From positions 62,001 through 126,000 of the forward strand of contig NZ_LGEG01000002.1 of assembly GCF_001280125.1 (NCBI RefSeq): a stretch of 64,000 nt of DNA. The letters are read 5' to 3'. This DNA comes from Streptomyces sp. NRRL F-6492 (GTDB lineage: Bacteria > Actinomycetota > Actinomycetes > Streptomycetales > Streptomycetaceae). Shown here one piece after another: positions 8,412-15,863 of this stretch. Position 1 is the first letter of the stretch; each line of letters starts with the position of its first letter. Position numbers and translations under genes: made by a program. The notes under the pieces are model-generated. The model saw only the letters and a program-made list of their open reading frames with translations, did not search any database and was not told the origin of the DNA.

Positions 8412-9218
8412 ATGAGACTGTCCCGATTCACCGCCCTCTCCTCCTCGCTCCTCCTCGGCGCCGTCCTCGCCCTCACCGGGGCGGGCGCCGCCCAGGCCGC
8501 GGAGAGCGCCGCCCTCGACTACGTGGCGCTGGGCGACTCGTACTCCTCCGGCGTGGGAGCCGGCAGCTACGACGGCGCCAGCGGCGACTGCAAGCGCTCC
8601 ACGAAGGCGTACCCCGTCCTCTGGAAGAACGCGAACGCCCCCTCCTCGTTCGCCTTCACCGCTTGCTCGGGCGCCCGAACGGGTGATGTGACCGCGAATC
8701 AGCTCGGACCGCTCTCGGCCGCCACCGACCTGGTCTCCCTCACGATCGGGGGAAATGACGCCGGTTTCGCCGACGTCATGACGACCTGTGTGCTCCAGTC
8801 CGAGTCCACCTGCGTCAATCGTGTGAATCAGGCCAAGGCCTACGTCGACTCCACCCTGCCGGGCAAGCTCGACTCCGTGTACGGCGCCATCAGGGGCAAG
8901 GCGCCCAACGCCCGGGTGGTCGTCCTCGGCTATCCGCGCTTCTACCAGCTGAACGGCGGCTGCGTCGCCGGCCTGAGCGAGGGCGAGCGCAGGGCCATCA
9001 ACGGGGCCTCCGACTACCTCAACGCCGCCGTGGCCAAGCGCGCCGCCGACCACGGCTACACCTTCGCCAGTGTCGTCTCCGCCTTCACCGGGCACGAGAT
9101 CTGCTCCGGATCGGCCTGGCTGCACAGCGTCAACTGGCTCAACATCGGCGAGTCGTACCACCCGACCGCCGCCGGACAGTCCGGCGGCTACCTGCCGCCG
9201 TTCAGGAACGCGGTGTAG
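8412..9218 (+). CDS. Secreted SGNH/GDSL hydrolase (lipase/esterase)
   Basis: The ATG at 8412 is preceded by a near-perfect AGGGAGG five nt upstream. The 268-residue precursor has a Sec signal peptide cut after AQA near residue 29. SGNH blocks are clear: GDSYSSG with nucleophile Ser43, a Gly in block II, GGND at 113-116 (oxyanion-hole Asn116), and SYHPTAAG with His250. Six cysteines (60, 85, 126, 134, 184, 231) would make three disulfides, as in Streptomyces extracellular lipases of the S. coelicolor/S. rimosus type. It probably hydrolyses short- to medium-chain esters outside the cell. Its 3' end overlaps the convergent kinase-like gene by 17 bp. Confidence 0.95.
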   Translation: MRLSRFTALSSSLLLGAVLALTGAGAAQAAESAALDYVALGDSYSSGVGAGSYDGASGDCKRSTKAYPVLWKNANAPSSFAFTACSGARTGDVTANQLGPLSAATDLVSLTIGGNDAGFADVMTTCVLQSESTCVNRVNQAKAYVDSTLPGKLDSVYGAIRGKAPNARVVVLGYPRFYQLNGGCVAGLSEGERRAINGASDYLNAAVAKRAADHGYTFASVVSAFTGHEICSGSAWLHSVNWLNIGESYHPTAAGQSGGYLPPFRNAV

Positions 9219-10236
9219 CCGGCGCGCCGTCCGCCCCCGCGGCGCCGGAACCGGCCGGAACGGTGCTCGGGACACCGCCCGGCGCACCCGGACCGGCGCC
9301 CGGTCCGTCGTCCCGCACCGCGTGGTAGACCAGCGCCCCCGCGATGAGCAGCGCCCCGACGACCCCGGCCACCAGGACGGGGACCCGGCGGGGCGCCTTC
9401 TGTCTCCGGGACGGCGAAGTGCCGTGCGCGGCGTGCGTGTCGTCGCCGTGGGCACCCCGGTACGGGGCGGGCGCGCCGGCCGGCACGGGCCCCGTCCTCG
9501 ATGCGCCGCCACCCGTCCGCGAGCCGCCGCCCGTCCGCGAGCCGCCCCCGTCCGCCCCCGCGCCGCCCGCGGGCGTCCGTGCGCCGCCGCCCGCCACCCG
9601 CCGCAGCTCCCGCTCGGCCCCGTCCGCCGTCACGGCGCCCTCCGGGCCCTCGTCCAGGAGTGCGTCGATCACGGCGCCCAGCGGCCCGGACCGGTCGTCC
9701 GCGGCCGCCTCCAGGAGTGCTCCCAGGGAGCGCAGCTCGGCCGCCGGACCCGCGTCGTCCTGCGGCGCGCCGCCGAAGCCGGTGACGACCACCCGGCCGT
9801 CGTTCCCCAGGAGTACGTGCTCCGCCCCCACGCCCGGATGGGGGGCGCCGGCCTCCCGGGCGGCCCGCAGCCCGGCCAGGACCTCGGCGCCGACGCGCGC
9901 CGCCTCGCGCGACGGCAGGGGCCCGCCCGCCTCCAGGGTCTCGGCGAGGGTGAGGCCCCGGACCAGCTCCGTCACCGTCCAGGGCCGGCCGTCCTCGGTG
10001 ACCACGCCGAGGACCCGTACGACGGAGGGGTGGGAGATGCGTGCGGCGGCCCGCGCCCCGCGCTCCCGCCGCGCGTGCAGCAGGGGCGCCTCGTCCGGCG
10101 GGAGTCCGGGCGGGACCCGGGAGTCCTTCAGGGCCACCTCGTGGCCGTTCGTCTCGTCCAGGGCGCGCCAGACGGTGCCCGTCGCCCCCTCGGCCAGGAC
10201 GTCCAGAAGCCGGTAACGACCCGCGATCACCGTCAT
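9202..10236 (-). CDS. Membrane-anchored Ser/Thr kinase-like protein, predicted pseudokinase
   Basis: The start is set at MTVIAGRYRLLDVLAEG (ATG at 10236), where the kinase fold begins. The N-lobe looks normal: a Gly-rich loop EGATGTVW and VALK with Lys37. The catalytic loop, normally HRDxKPxN, reads HPGVGAEH (133-140), and the DFG motif reads TGFG (152-155). The catalytic Asp, the loop Lys and Asn, and the metal-binding DFG Asp are all missing. A Gly/Arg/Thr-rich linker with GGGSRT repeats follows, then one membrane helix (about 285-306) and a short Pro/Gly extracellular tail. It is most likely a binding or scaffolding pseudokinase facing the cytoplasm. The overlap with the lipase gene is only at the 3' ends. 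Confidence 0.88.
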   Translation of the reverse strand: MTVIAGRYRLLDVLAEGATGTVWRALDETNGHEVALKDSRVPPGLPPDEAPLLHARRERGARAAARISHPSVVRVLGVVTEDGRPWTVTELVRGLTLAETLEAGGPLPSREAARVGAEVLAGLRAAREAGAPHPGVGAEHVLLGNDGRVVVTGFGGAPQDDAGPAAELRSLGALLEAAADDRSGPLGAVIDALLDEGPEGAVTADGAERELRRVAGGGARTPAGGAGADGGGSRTGGGSRTGGGASRTGPVPAGAPAPYRGAHGDDTHAAHGTSPSRRQKAPRRVPVLVAGVVGALLIAGALVYHAVRDDGPGAGPGAPGGVPSTVPAGSGAAGADGAPATPRS

Positions 10237-10560
10237 GGATCCACGGTAGCCGAGGAGCGCCCTCCCGGCTCCGGTCCGGCGCCGGACCGCGCTTCCGGCC
10301 CCCGCCGTTGGATCTTGGTGGTGGAGATCACAGGGGCCTGCGCACCCCCGGTGGTCACCCCGGAGTGCAGGATGGTTCGTGACGGTTCGACAGGTGTTCG
10401 AGCCCTGTCCAACTCGCCCTGGAATCGGATGTATTCGGAGGGTGACCGTCAACCCCCGTACGGGTGCGTTGAATCCCGTCGCCGGGATACACGGGTGTCA
10501 TGACGGGGCGATAGGGTTAACCTGCCCGGGTCGGGTGCCCTTGTACGGGTGGGGAGTGAC
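10237..10560. other. 324-bp intergenic region with promoter-like elements
   Basis: No gene is supported. It separates the leftward pseudokinase from the rightward small protein. It contains a near copy of the palindrome seen at 50309-50324 (GATACACGGGTGTCAT, 10486-10501) and a TAGGGT -10-like hexamer at 10512-10517 followed by TTAAC. No good -35 is present at the expected distance. Confidence 0.45.
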
Positions 10561-10833
10561 ATGGAACAGATAGCAATGCGCAGCAGGCCCCGAGTGCCTG
10601 CCATCACCTGCGGGAGCGGCGCGACCAGTTCGCGGCTCGACCGTCATCTCGCGGTGCTCGGCGGACCCGCCGTGCCCCAGCGCGAGGCGGCCGAGGCGAC
10701 CCTGCTGATGCGGGAGCTGACGACGCGTACGCGCGAGACGCCGGTGCACGGCCACCGCAGCCGCAGCGCCCGGGTCTCGCTCTTCGCCCCGCTCCGCCGA
10801 CTCCGCCGCTCCCTCTTCGGCACCCGCCGCTAG
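10561..10833 (+). CDS. Small basic conserved hypothetical protein
   Basis: The ATG at 10561 (MEQIAMRSRPRV) follows a GGGGAG purine stretch with 4-nt spacing; the in-frame ATG 12 nt upstream lacks one. The 90-residue product is rich in Arg (C-terminus LRRLRRSLFGTRR) and has no membrane segment or recognised domain. The centre (residues ~20-60) has an amphipathic helical look with EAAEATLLMREL. The composition and the isolated position with its own upstream region suggest a real small gene of the kind conserved across Streptomyces, perhaps nucleic-acid or membrane-surface binding. Function unknown. Confidence 0.65.
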   Translation: MEQIAMRSRPRVPAITCGSGATSSRLDRHLAVLGGPAVPQREAAEATLLMRELTTRTRETPVHGHRSRSARVSLFAPLRRLRRSLFGTRR

Positions 10834-11051
10834 CCCGGTCCCGGCCGCCCGTACGGCCCCGACCACGACTCCGCCGGACGTGTCCCCGCCCGTCCGGCGT
10901 TCGTCGTGTCCGCACCACCCGTCCGCCCGTACCGCACCGTTCGCACCGCCCGCCCGTACTGCTCCCTTCTCCCGGCCGCCCCCCGGGCCGCCCGCGCGCT
11001 CGACCGCCCGCGCCCGGCCGTCCAACGGGTCCGGGCCCGGGTCCGGGCCCG

Positions 11052-12248
11052 TCAGGCGACCACGCCCGCGCTCCTGAGCTCCTTCACCTCCGCCTCCCGC
11101 AGCCCGAGCCCGGCGAGCACCTCGTCCGTGTCCTGTCCCAGGGCCGGGATCCGGTCCATCCGCGGCTCCGGCGCGTCCGGGAAGACGATCGGCGGGAGCA
11201 GCGTCCGCAGCGGTCCCACCGGCGACTCCACCTCCCGCCACCGGTCGCGGGCCGTCAGCTGCGGATGGTCCGCCAGCTCCGCCACCGAGTTGAGCCGGGC
11301 GCAGGCGATGCCCGCCGCGTCGAGCCGGGCCAGGGCCCCCTCCGTCGTCAGCGGGGCCAGCGCCTCCGCGACCACCGCGTCCGTCGCCGCGCGCCCCGCC
11401 ACCCGCGCCGCGTTCGTCGCGAACGCCGGATCGTCGGCGAGGCCGGGCCGGCCGAGCACCTGCCCGGCGAGCCGCCGCCACTCCCGGTCGTTCTGCACGG
11501 AGAGCAGCACCAGGCCCCCGTCCGCCGTCGGATAGGCGTCGTACGGGGCGATCACCGCGTGCGCGAGCCCCGTGCGCGCCGGGGCCTCGCCCCCGTGCGC
11601 CCCGTGGTGGAGCGGATGCCCCATCCACTCGGCGAGCGAGTCGAGCAGGGAGACCTCCACCGGCCCGCCCCGGCCGGTCGTGCCGCGCCGCACGAGCGCG
11701 GCGAGGACGCCGGAGAAGGCGTACATCCCGGCGGCGATGTCGGCCGCCGGGATGCCCGACTTGACGGGCTGCTCCGGGGTCCCGGTCACCGACACCAGAC
11801 CCGCCTCGCACTGGACGAGCATGTCGTACGCCCGCCGGTGCGCGTACGGTCCCTCCGCCCCGTACCCCGAGAGGTCCACCGCGACCAGCCGGGGGTGCGC
11901 GGCGCACAGGGTGGCGGCGTCGAGGCCGAGGCGGGCCGCGGCGCCCTGCGCGAGGTTCTGCACGAAGACGTCGGCGCCGGCCGTCATCCGCCGGACGAGG
12001 GCCAGGCCCCGGGGGTCCTTGAGGTCGATCGCCACCGACTCCTTGCCGCGGTTGCACCACACGAAGTGCGAGGCCAGGCCCCGGGCGGCGGTGTCGTACC
12101 CGCGGGCGAAGTCGCCGCCGTCGGGGCGCTCGACCTTGACGACGCGGGCGCCGAGGTCGGCGAGCTGGCGGGTGGCGAAGGGCGCGGCGACGGCCTGCTC
12201 GACGGCGACGACCGTGATCCCTTCGAGGGGGAGTGGCTGAGTGCTCAT
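11052..12248 (-). CDS. Class III CoA-transferase (CaiB/BaiF family)
   Basis: The 398-residue protein starts LEGITVVAVEQAVAAPFATRQLADLGARVVKVE, the hallmark of family III CoA-transferases, and has the catalytic Asp in AYDMLVQ (about residue 142), GIPAADIAAGMYA and the C-terminal domain ending GQDTDEVLAGLGL. These interlocked dimers move CoA between carboxylic acids through an acyl-Asp and CoA-thioester mechanism. No dedicated pathway genes adjoin it: the gene just upstream on the same strand, with an 82-bp gap, is the ISP-like protein. The substrate could be a carnitine-like, succinyl or alpha-methylacyl CoA acid. Confidence 0.92.
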   Translation of the reverse strand: MSTQPLPLEGITVVAVEQAVAAPFATRQLADLGARVVKVERPDGGDFARGYDTAARGLASHFVWCNRGKESVAIDLKDPRGLALVRRMTAGADVFVQNLAQGAAARLGLDAATLCAAHPRLVAVDLSGYGAEGPYAHRRAYDMLVQCEAGLVSVTGTPEQPVKSGIPAADIAAGMYAFSGVLAALVRRGTTGRGGPVEVSLLDSLAEWMGHPLHHGAHGGEAPARTGLAHAVIAPYDAYPTADGGLVLLSVQNDREWRRLAGQVLGRPGLADDPAFATNAARVAGRAATDAVVAEALAPLTTEGALARLDAAGIACARLNSVAELADHPQLTARDRWREVESPVGPLRTLLPPIVFPDAPEPRMDRIPALGQDTDEVLAGLGLREAEVKELRSAGVVA

Positions 12249-12330
12249 GACCGCCCTGCCTACCCTGCCGCACCGGCCCTTGTCACCAGGGGATGCGTCA
12301 CCCCCGCCCCGGCCGGTCCGCCCGCCGCGG

Positions 12331-13554
12331 TCACAGGAGCATGAACTGCCCCTCCGGGCCCTCCTCCGGATGGTCCAGTACGGACGCGGGGCGGCGGGCC
12401 CGGGCGGGCGGCGGCAGCACTCCGGCGGCGCGCAGGGCCGCCGCGCCCTCCGCCCCGTCCTCCGCCGCCCGTGCCGCGAAGGCGGCCCGCTCCGGCTCCC
12501 GCGCTCCGAGCAGCGCGAGCACGGTGATCAGGTCGAGCAGCTCCGAGGTCCACTCCTGCGGCCAGGCGACCGGCCCGATCGCCTCCAGGGAGCCGGGCTC
12601 CGCCGGAGCGGTCCGGTGCGCGAACCACTGCTCCAGGACCCGCACCCCACCGACCCGGAACTCCCAGGCCTCCGCCGGTACGGGGGAGATCCGGCCCCCG
12701 TCGAGGACCAGCGCCTCGTCCTCGGAGTCGTACGCCATCGTCGTCGGGCGGGCGGGGACCGCCGCCCGCACGTAGGGGCGGCGGCCGCCCGGAAGGCGGG
12801 GTTTCGTTCCGCTCAGGGCGCCCCGCAGCCGCACGTCGAGGAGGTCCCGGCCGAGCGCCACGCCCGCCGCCCAGACCTCCGGGCCGACGGGGAGGGGGAC
12901 GCGGCACCCGGCGGGGGAGGGGCGGGCCGCCGCCACCGTCCACGCCAGCCAGTCACGGGCGTCGGCCCCGCGCCCGTACCGCCGCCCGAGGAAGTCCAGG
13001 AGTCTGGGCGCGAGGTTGGGCTCGCGGCCGCCGGGGCGCCGGAACAGCGGCCGGATCCGGCCCGGCCGGCCCGCGGGGGAGCGGCCCTCCGGCAGCGCGG
13101 CCGTCACCAGGAGCGCGGGCCCGGCCGCCCCCGGCACGTACCCCTGCTCGACGGCGAACAGCTGCGGCTCCCCGGCGACCCGCCACAGCTCCGGCCGCGC
13201 GGTGTCGATCAGCCGGTGGTCGGGGAGCAGCCACTGCTCGTCGAACGGTCCGCGCGCCACCCGCACCGGCGCCGGGCACGGGCCCGCCTCGCGCGCGAAC
13301 CGCACGGTCCCGGTGCGCTGTCCGGGCAGCGCGGCCACCGCGCTCGCCGGGGTCCGCGCCCGGCTGGGCCGGAACAGCGCCTCCCGCTCGGCCCCCTCGG
13401 CGGCCACGAGCCGGTCCCAGCGGGTCCGCAGCGTCCGTGCGTCGGGGGCGACGATCCAGGAACGGCCGAACCGCAGCGGGGCCACGGACCACGGCATCAA
13501 CTCGTCGAGGAGGGGCGCGTCCTGCGGCCGGGCGTCATCGGTCACGCCCCGCAT
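12331..13554 (-). CDS. Orphan type ISP restriction-modification-like (C-terminal specificity domain) protein
   Basis: The 407-residue protein has no helicase, nuclease or methyltransferase motif. It matches from memory the stand-alone Streptomyces proteins annotated as type ISP restriction/modification enzyme. Features are LPGQRTGTVRFAREAGPCPAP and FDEQWLLPDHRLIDTARPELW near residues 78-122. The C-terminal half has AWEFRVGGVRVLEQWFAHR (about 310), which corresponds to the target-recognition part of type ISP enzymes. It is therefore likely a detached DNA-recognition-like domain with another role. The neighbours are a CoA-transferase and the hmgA regulator, with no defence genes in sight. Function uncertain. 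Confidence 0.65.
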   Translation of the reverse strand: MRGVTDDARPQDAPLLDELMPWSVAPLRFGRSWIVAPDARTLRTRWDRLVAAEGAEREALFRPSRARTPASAVAALPGQRTGTVRFAREAGPCPAPVRVARGPFDEQWLLPDHRLIDTARPELWRVAGEPQLFAVEQGYVPGAAGPALLVTAALPEGRSPAGRPGRIRPLFRRPGGREPNLAPRLLDFLGRRYGRGADARDWLAWTVAAARPSPAGCRVPLPVGPEVWAAGVALGRDLLDVRLRGALSGTKPRLPGGRRPYVRAAVPARPTTMAYDSEDEALVLDGGRISPVPAEAWEFRVGGVRVLEQWFAHRTAPAEPGSLEAIGPVAWPQEWTSELLDLITVLALLGAREPERAAFAARAAEDGAEGAAALRAAGVLPPPARARRPASVLDHPEEGPEGQFMLL

Positions 13555-13587
13555 GCTAACGACCGCCGTCGGTGCGCCTCCAGCGCG

Positions 13588-14337
13588 TCAGTGCGCCTCG
13601 ACGGTGACCGTGAAGGAGAAGCGGTCGCCGCGGTAGCGGATGCGGGCCACGTCGACGACCCTGCCGTCCTCGTCGTAGGTCACGCCCGTGTAGTGGAGGA
13701 TCGGGGAGAGCAGCGGGACCTGGAGCAGGCCCGCCGTCTCCGGGTCGGCGAGGCGGGCCTCGACCGTGTCCGTGATGCGGCTGATCCGCACCCCGACCAC
13801 GTCCCGCAGCACCTTCGTCATCGGCCAGCGCTCCAGGTCCGCCGGGTCGATCGCGGCGGCGAGCCCGGGGAGCACCGCGTTCTCCGCCCAGTTCGTCGGC
13901 TCGCCGCTCTCCCCGTCGCTGCGCAGCCGCCGGTACGCCACGACCTCGGACACGCCGGGGAAGTACTCCGCGAGTTCCCCGGGCACCGGCTCGGCGCCGT
14001 GCCCGAGGACCGTCGTCCGCTCGCCCGACTGCTGGGCCACGATCGCGTCGATCGAGCCGAGCAGCCGGCGAGGGGTGGAGCGGCGGGCACCCGGCTCGAT
14101 GAAGGTGCCGCGCCGCCGGTGCCGGCTGATCAGGCCCTCCTCCTCCAGCTCCTTGAGGGCCTGGCGCATGGTCAGCACGCTCACGCCGTAGTGGGCGGCG
14201 AGCTGCTCCTCGGTGGGCAGCCGCAGCGAGGCGTCGGGCGTGCGGCCCAGTATCGAGGCGCGCAGCGACTGCGAGACCTGGTACCAGAGCGGCAGCTTGC
14301 GGTTCAGGACCAGCGAATCGGGAGCGAAGGCGGTCAC
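13588..14337 (-). CDS. GntR/HutC-family transcriptional regulator (UTRA domain)
   Basis: The GTG start at 14337 follows GGAGGACCC, a strong ribosome site. Residues about 15-80 form the winged helix (LRLPTEEQLAAHYGVSVLTMRQALKELEEEGLI, wing HRRRGTFI). Residues about 95-245 form a UTRA effector domain of the HutC subfamily, which binds small acids or amino-acid derivatives such as urocanate. It lies 40 bp downstream of homogentisate dioxygenase on the same strand, so it probably senses a tyrosine-catabolism intermediate and controls hmgA through the palindrome at 15728-15755. The effector is an inference from position. Confidence 0.9.
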   Translation of the reverse strand: MTAFAPDSLVLNRKLPLWYQVSQSLRASILGRTPDASLRLPTEEQLAAHYGVSVLTMRQALKELEEEGLISRHRRRGTFIEPGARRSTPRRLLGSIDAIVAQQSGERTTVLGHGAEPVPGELAEYFPGVSEVVAYRRLRSDGESGEPTNWAENAVLPGLAAAIDPADLERWPMTKVLRDVVGVRISRITDTVEARLADPETAGLLQVPLLSPILHYTGVTYDEDGRVVDVARIRYRGDRFSFTVTVEAH

Positions 14338-14377
14338 GGGTCCTCCGTACGAAGGCTACGGGTCTACGGCCGGGACG

Positions 14378-15700
14378 TTACGGCCGGAAATGGCGCTCCA
14401 GACCCTGCCACACGTCGTCGTACCCCTTCTGCAGATGGTCGGCGTTCGCGGCCTGCGGGGTCGCGGTCACCGGCCAGCGGGTCTCGAACATGAAGGCGAG
14501 GCCGTCGTCGATCTTCTGCGGCTTCAGCTCGGCGGCGCTGGCCTTGTCGAAGGTCTCCCGGTCGGGGCCGTGCGCGGACATCATGTTGTGCAGCGAACCG
14601 CCGCCGGGCACGAAACCCCCCTTTCCGGCGGTCTTGGCGTCATACGCGCCCTCGATCAGGCCCATGTACTCGCTCATCACGTTCCGGTGGAAGTACGGCG
14701 GCCGGAAGGTGTCCTCGCCGACCAGCCAGCGCGGGGCGAAGGCCACGAAGTCCACGTTCGCGAGCCCCGGGGTGTCGGAGGGCGAGGTGAGGACCGTGAA
14801 GATCGACGGGTCGGGGTGGTCGTAGGAGATCGTCCCGATGACGTTGAAGCGGTGCAGGTCGTAGACGTACGGGGTGTGGTTGCCGTGCCAGGCGACGACG
14901 TCCAGCGGGGAGTGCCCGTACGTCGCGGACCAGAGGTTGCCGCAGTACTTGTTGACCACCTCGACCGGGCCCTCGACGTCCTCGTAGGCGGCGACCGGGG
15001 CCCGGAAGTCCCGGGCGTTGGCCAGGCCGTTGGCGCCGATCGGGCCGAGGTCGGGGAGCTGGAAGGGGGCGCCGTAGTTCTCGCAGACGTAGCCGCGGGC
15101 GGTCTCGTCGAGCAGCTCGACGCGGAAGCGGACCCCGCGCGGGACCAGCGCGACCTCGCCGGGGCGGACGGCCAGCAGGCCCAGCTCGGTGCGGAGCAGG
15201 AGGCCGCCGTGCTCGGGGACGATCAGCAGCTCGCCGTCCGCGTCGCCGAAGACCCGCTCCATGGAGGCGTTGGCGTGGTAGAGGTGCACGGCCATGCCGG
15301 TGCGCTGGGTCGCGTCGCCGTTGCCGCCGAGCGTCCACAGTCCGGCCAGCCAGTCGGTGCCGGGGGCCGGGTCGGGCAGCGGGTTCCAGCGCAGCCGGTT
15401 GGGGTCGGGCACGGTCTCGGTGAAGGGGGCGCCGCGCAGCCCGCCGTTGTCGATCCGGACGTACGGCGGGTGCGCGGCCGACGGGCGGATCCGGTAGAGC
15501 CAGGAGCGGCGGTTGTGCGACCGCGGCTCGGTGAAGGCACTGCCGCTGAGCTGCTCGGCGTAGAGGCCGAGGGGTGCGCGCTGCGGCGAGTTGCGGCCGT
15601 GCGGCAGCGCGCCGGGGATCGCCTCCGAGCCGTGCTCGTTGCCGAAACCGGTGCTGTAGGTGAGCGCCTCGGCCGTCTTCCTGGCCTGCTCCGTGGTCAT
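14378..15700 (-). CDS. hmgA: Homogentisate 1,2-dioxygenase
   Basis: The 440-residue length equals the family norm. The sequence is unmistakable: [13 protein letters not shown] at the start, [13 protein letters not shown], the central [14 protein letters not shown] and [25 protein letters not shown], and the iron-site region [14 protein letters not shown] followed by [14 protein letters not shown], which carries the His/Glu/His ligands. It opens the ring of homogentisate to maleylacetoacetate in tyrosine and phenylalanine breakdown, in the cytoplasm. The ATG follows GGAGCGG. The downstream GntR/HutC regulator and a 28-bp palindrome just upstream indicate induction by a pathway metabolite. The later pathway genes are not in the window. 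Confidence 0.97.
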   Translation of the reverse strand: MTTEQARKTAEALTYSTGFGNEHGSEAIPGALPHGRNSPQRAPLGLYAEQLSGSAFTEPRSHNRRSWLYRIRPSAAHPPYVRIDNGGLRGAPFTETVPDPNRLRWNPLPDPAPGTDWLAGLWTLGGNGDATQRTGMAVHLYHANASMERVFGDADGELLIVPEHGGLLLRTELGLLAVRPGEVALVPRGVRFRVELLDETARGYVCENYGAPFQLPDLGPIGANGLANARDFRAPVAAYEDVEGPVEVVNKYCGNLWSATYGHSPLDVVAWHGNHTPYVYDLHRFNVIGTISYDHPDPSIFTVLTSPSDTPGLANVDFVAFAPRWLVGEDTFRPPYFHRNVMSEYMGLIEGAYDAKTAGKGGFVPGGGSLHNMMSAHGPDRETFDKASAAELKPQKIDDGLAFMFETRWPVTATPQAANADHLQKGYDDVWQGLERHFRP

Positions 15701-15727
15701 CGCCCGCTCCTGTCCTGAGCCCGCAAG

Positions 15728-15755
15728 GGAATCCTATGGGAGACCGTAGGATTCC
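15728..15755 (-). promoter_or_regulatory. Palindromic operator upstream of hmgA
   Basis: GGAATCCTA (15728-15736) and TAGGATTCC (15747-15755) are perfect 9-bp arms, with extra GG/CC pairing inside. It ends 28 bp before the hmgA start codon, where a repressor would block transcription. The adjacent GntR/HutC regulator is the obvious candidate. It could also affect the divergent beta-helix gene at 15864. Confidence 0.7.
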
Positions 15756-15863
15756 GCGCGGCTCCCGTCAACGGTGCGCCGGGGGAAGCCGTCGGGAGTC
15801 GCTGTGGACCGATGCGTGCGCGAGGGGGTCAAAAAAGATGAACATTGCTCTACTCTCACGCGC

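Noticed and set aside
10834..11051. A small gene after the 90-residue basic protein
   Set aside because: The frames are Pro/Arg/Ala-rich with no ribosome site, and the stretch reads like the GC-rich end of two convergent transcripts.
12331..13554. An active restriction-modification or defence system
   Set aside because: No methyltransferase, nuclease or helicase motif is present, and the neighbours are metabolic genes.
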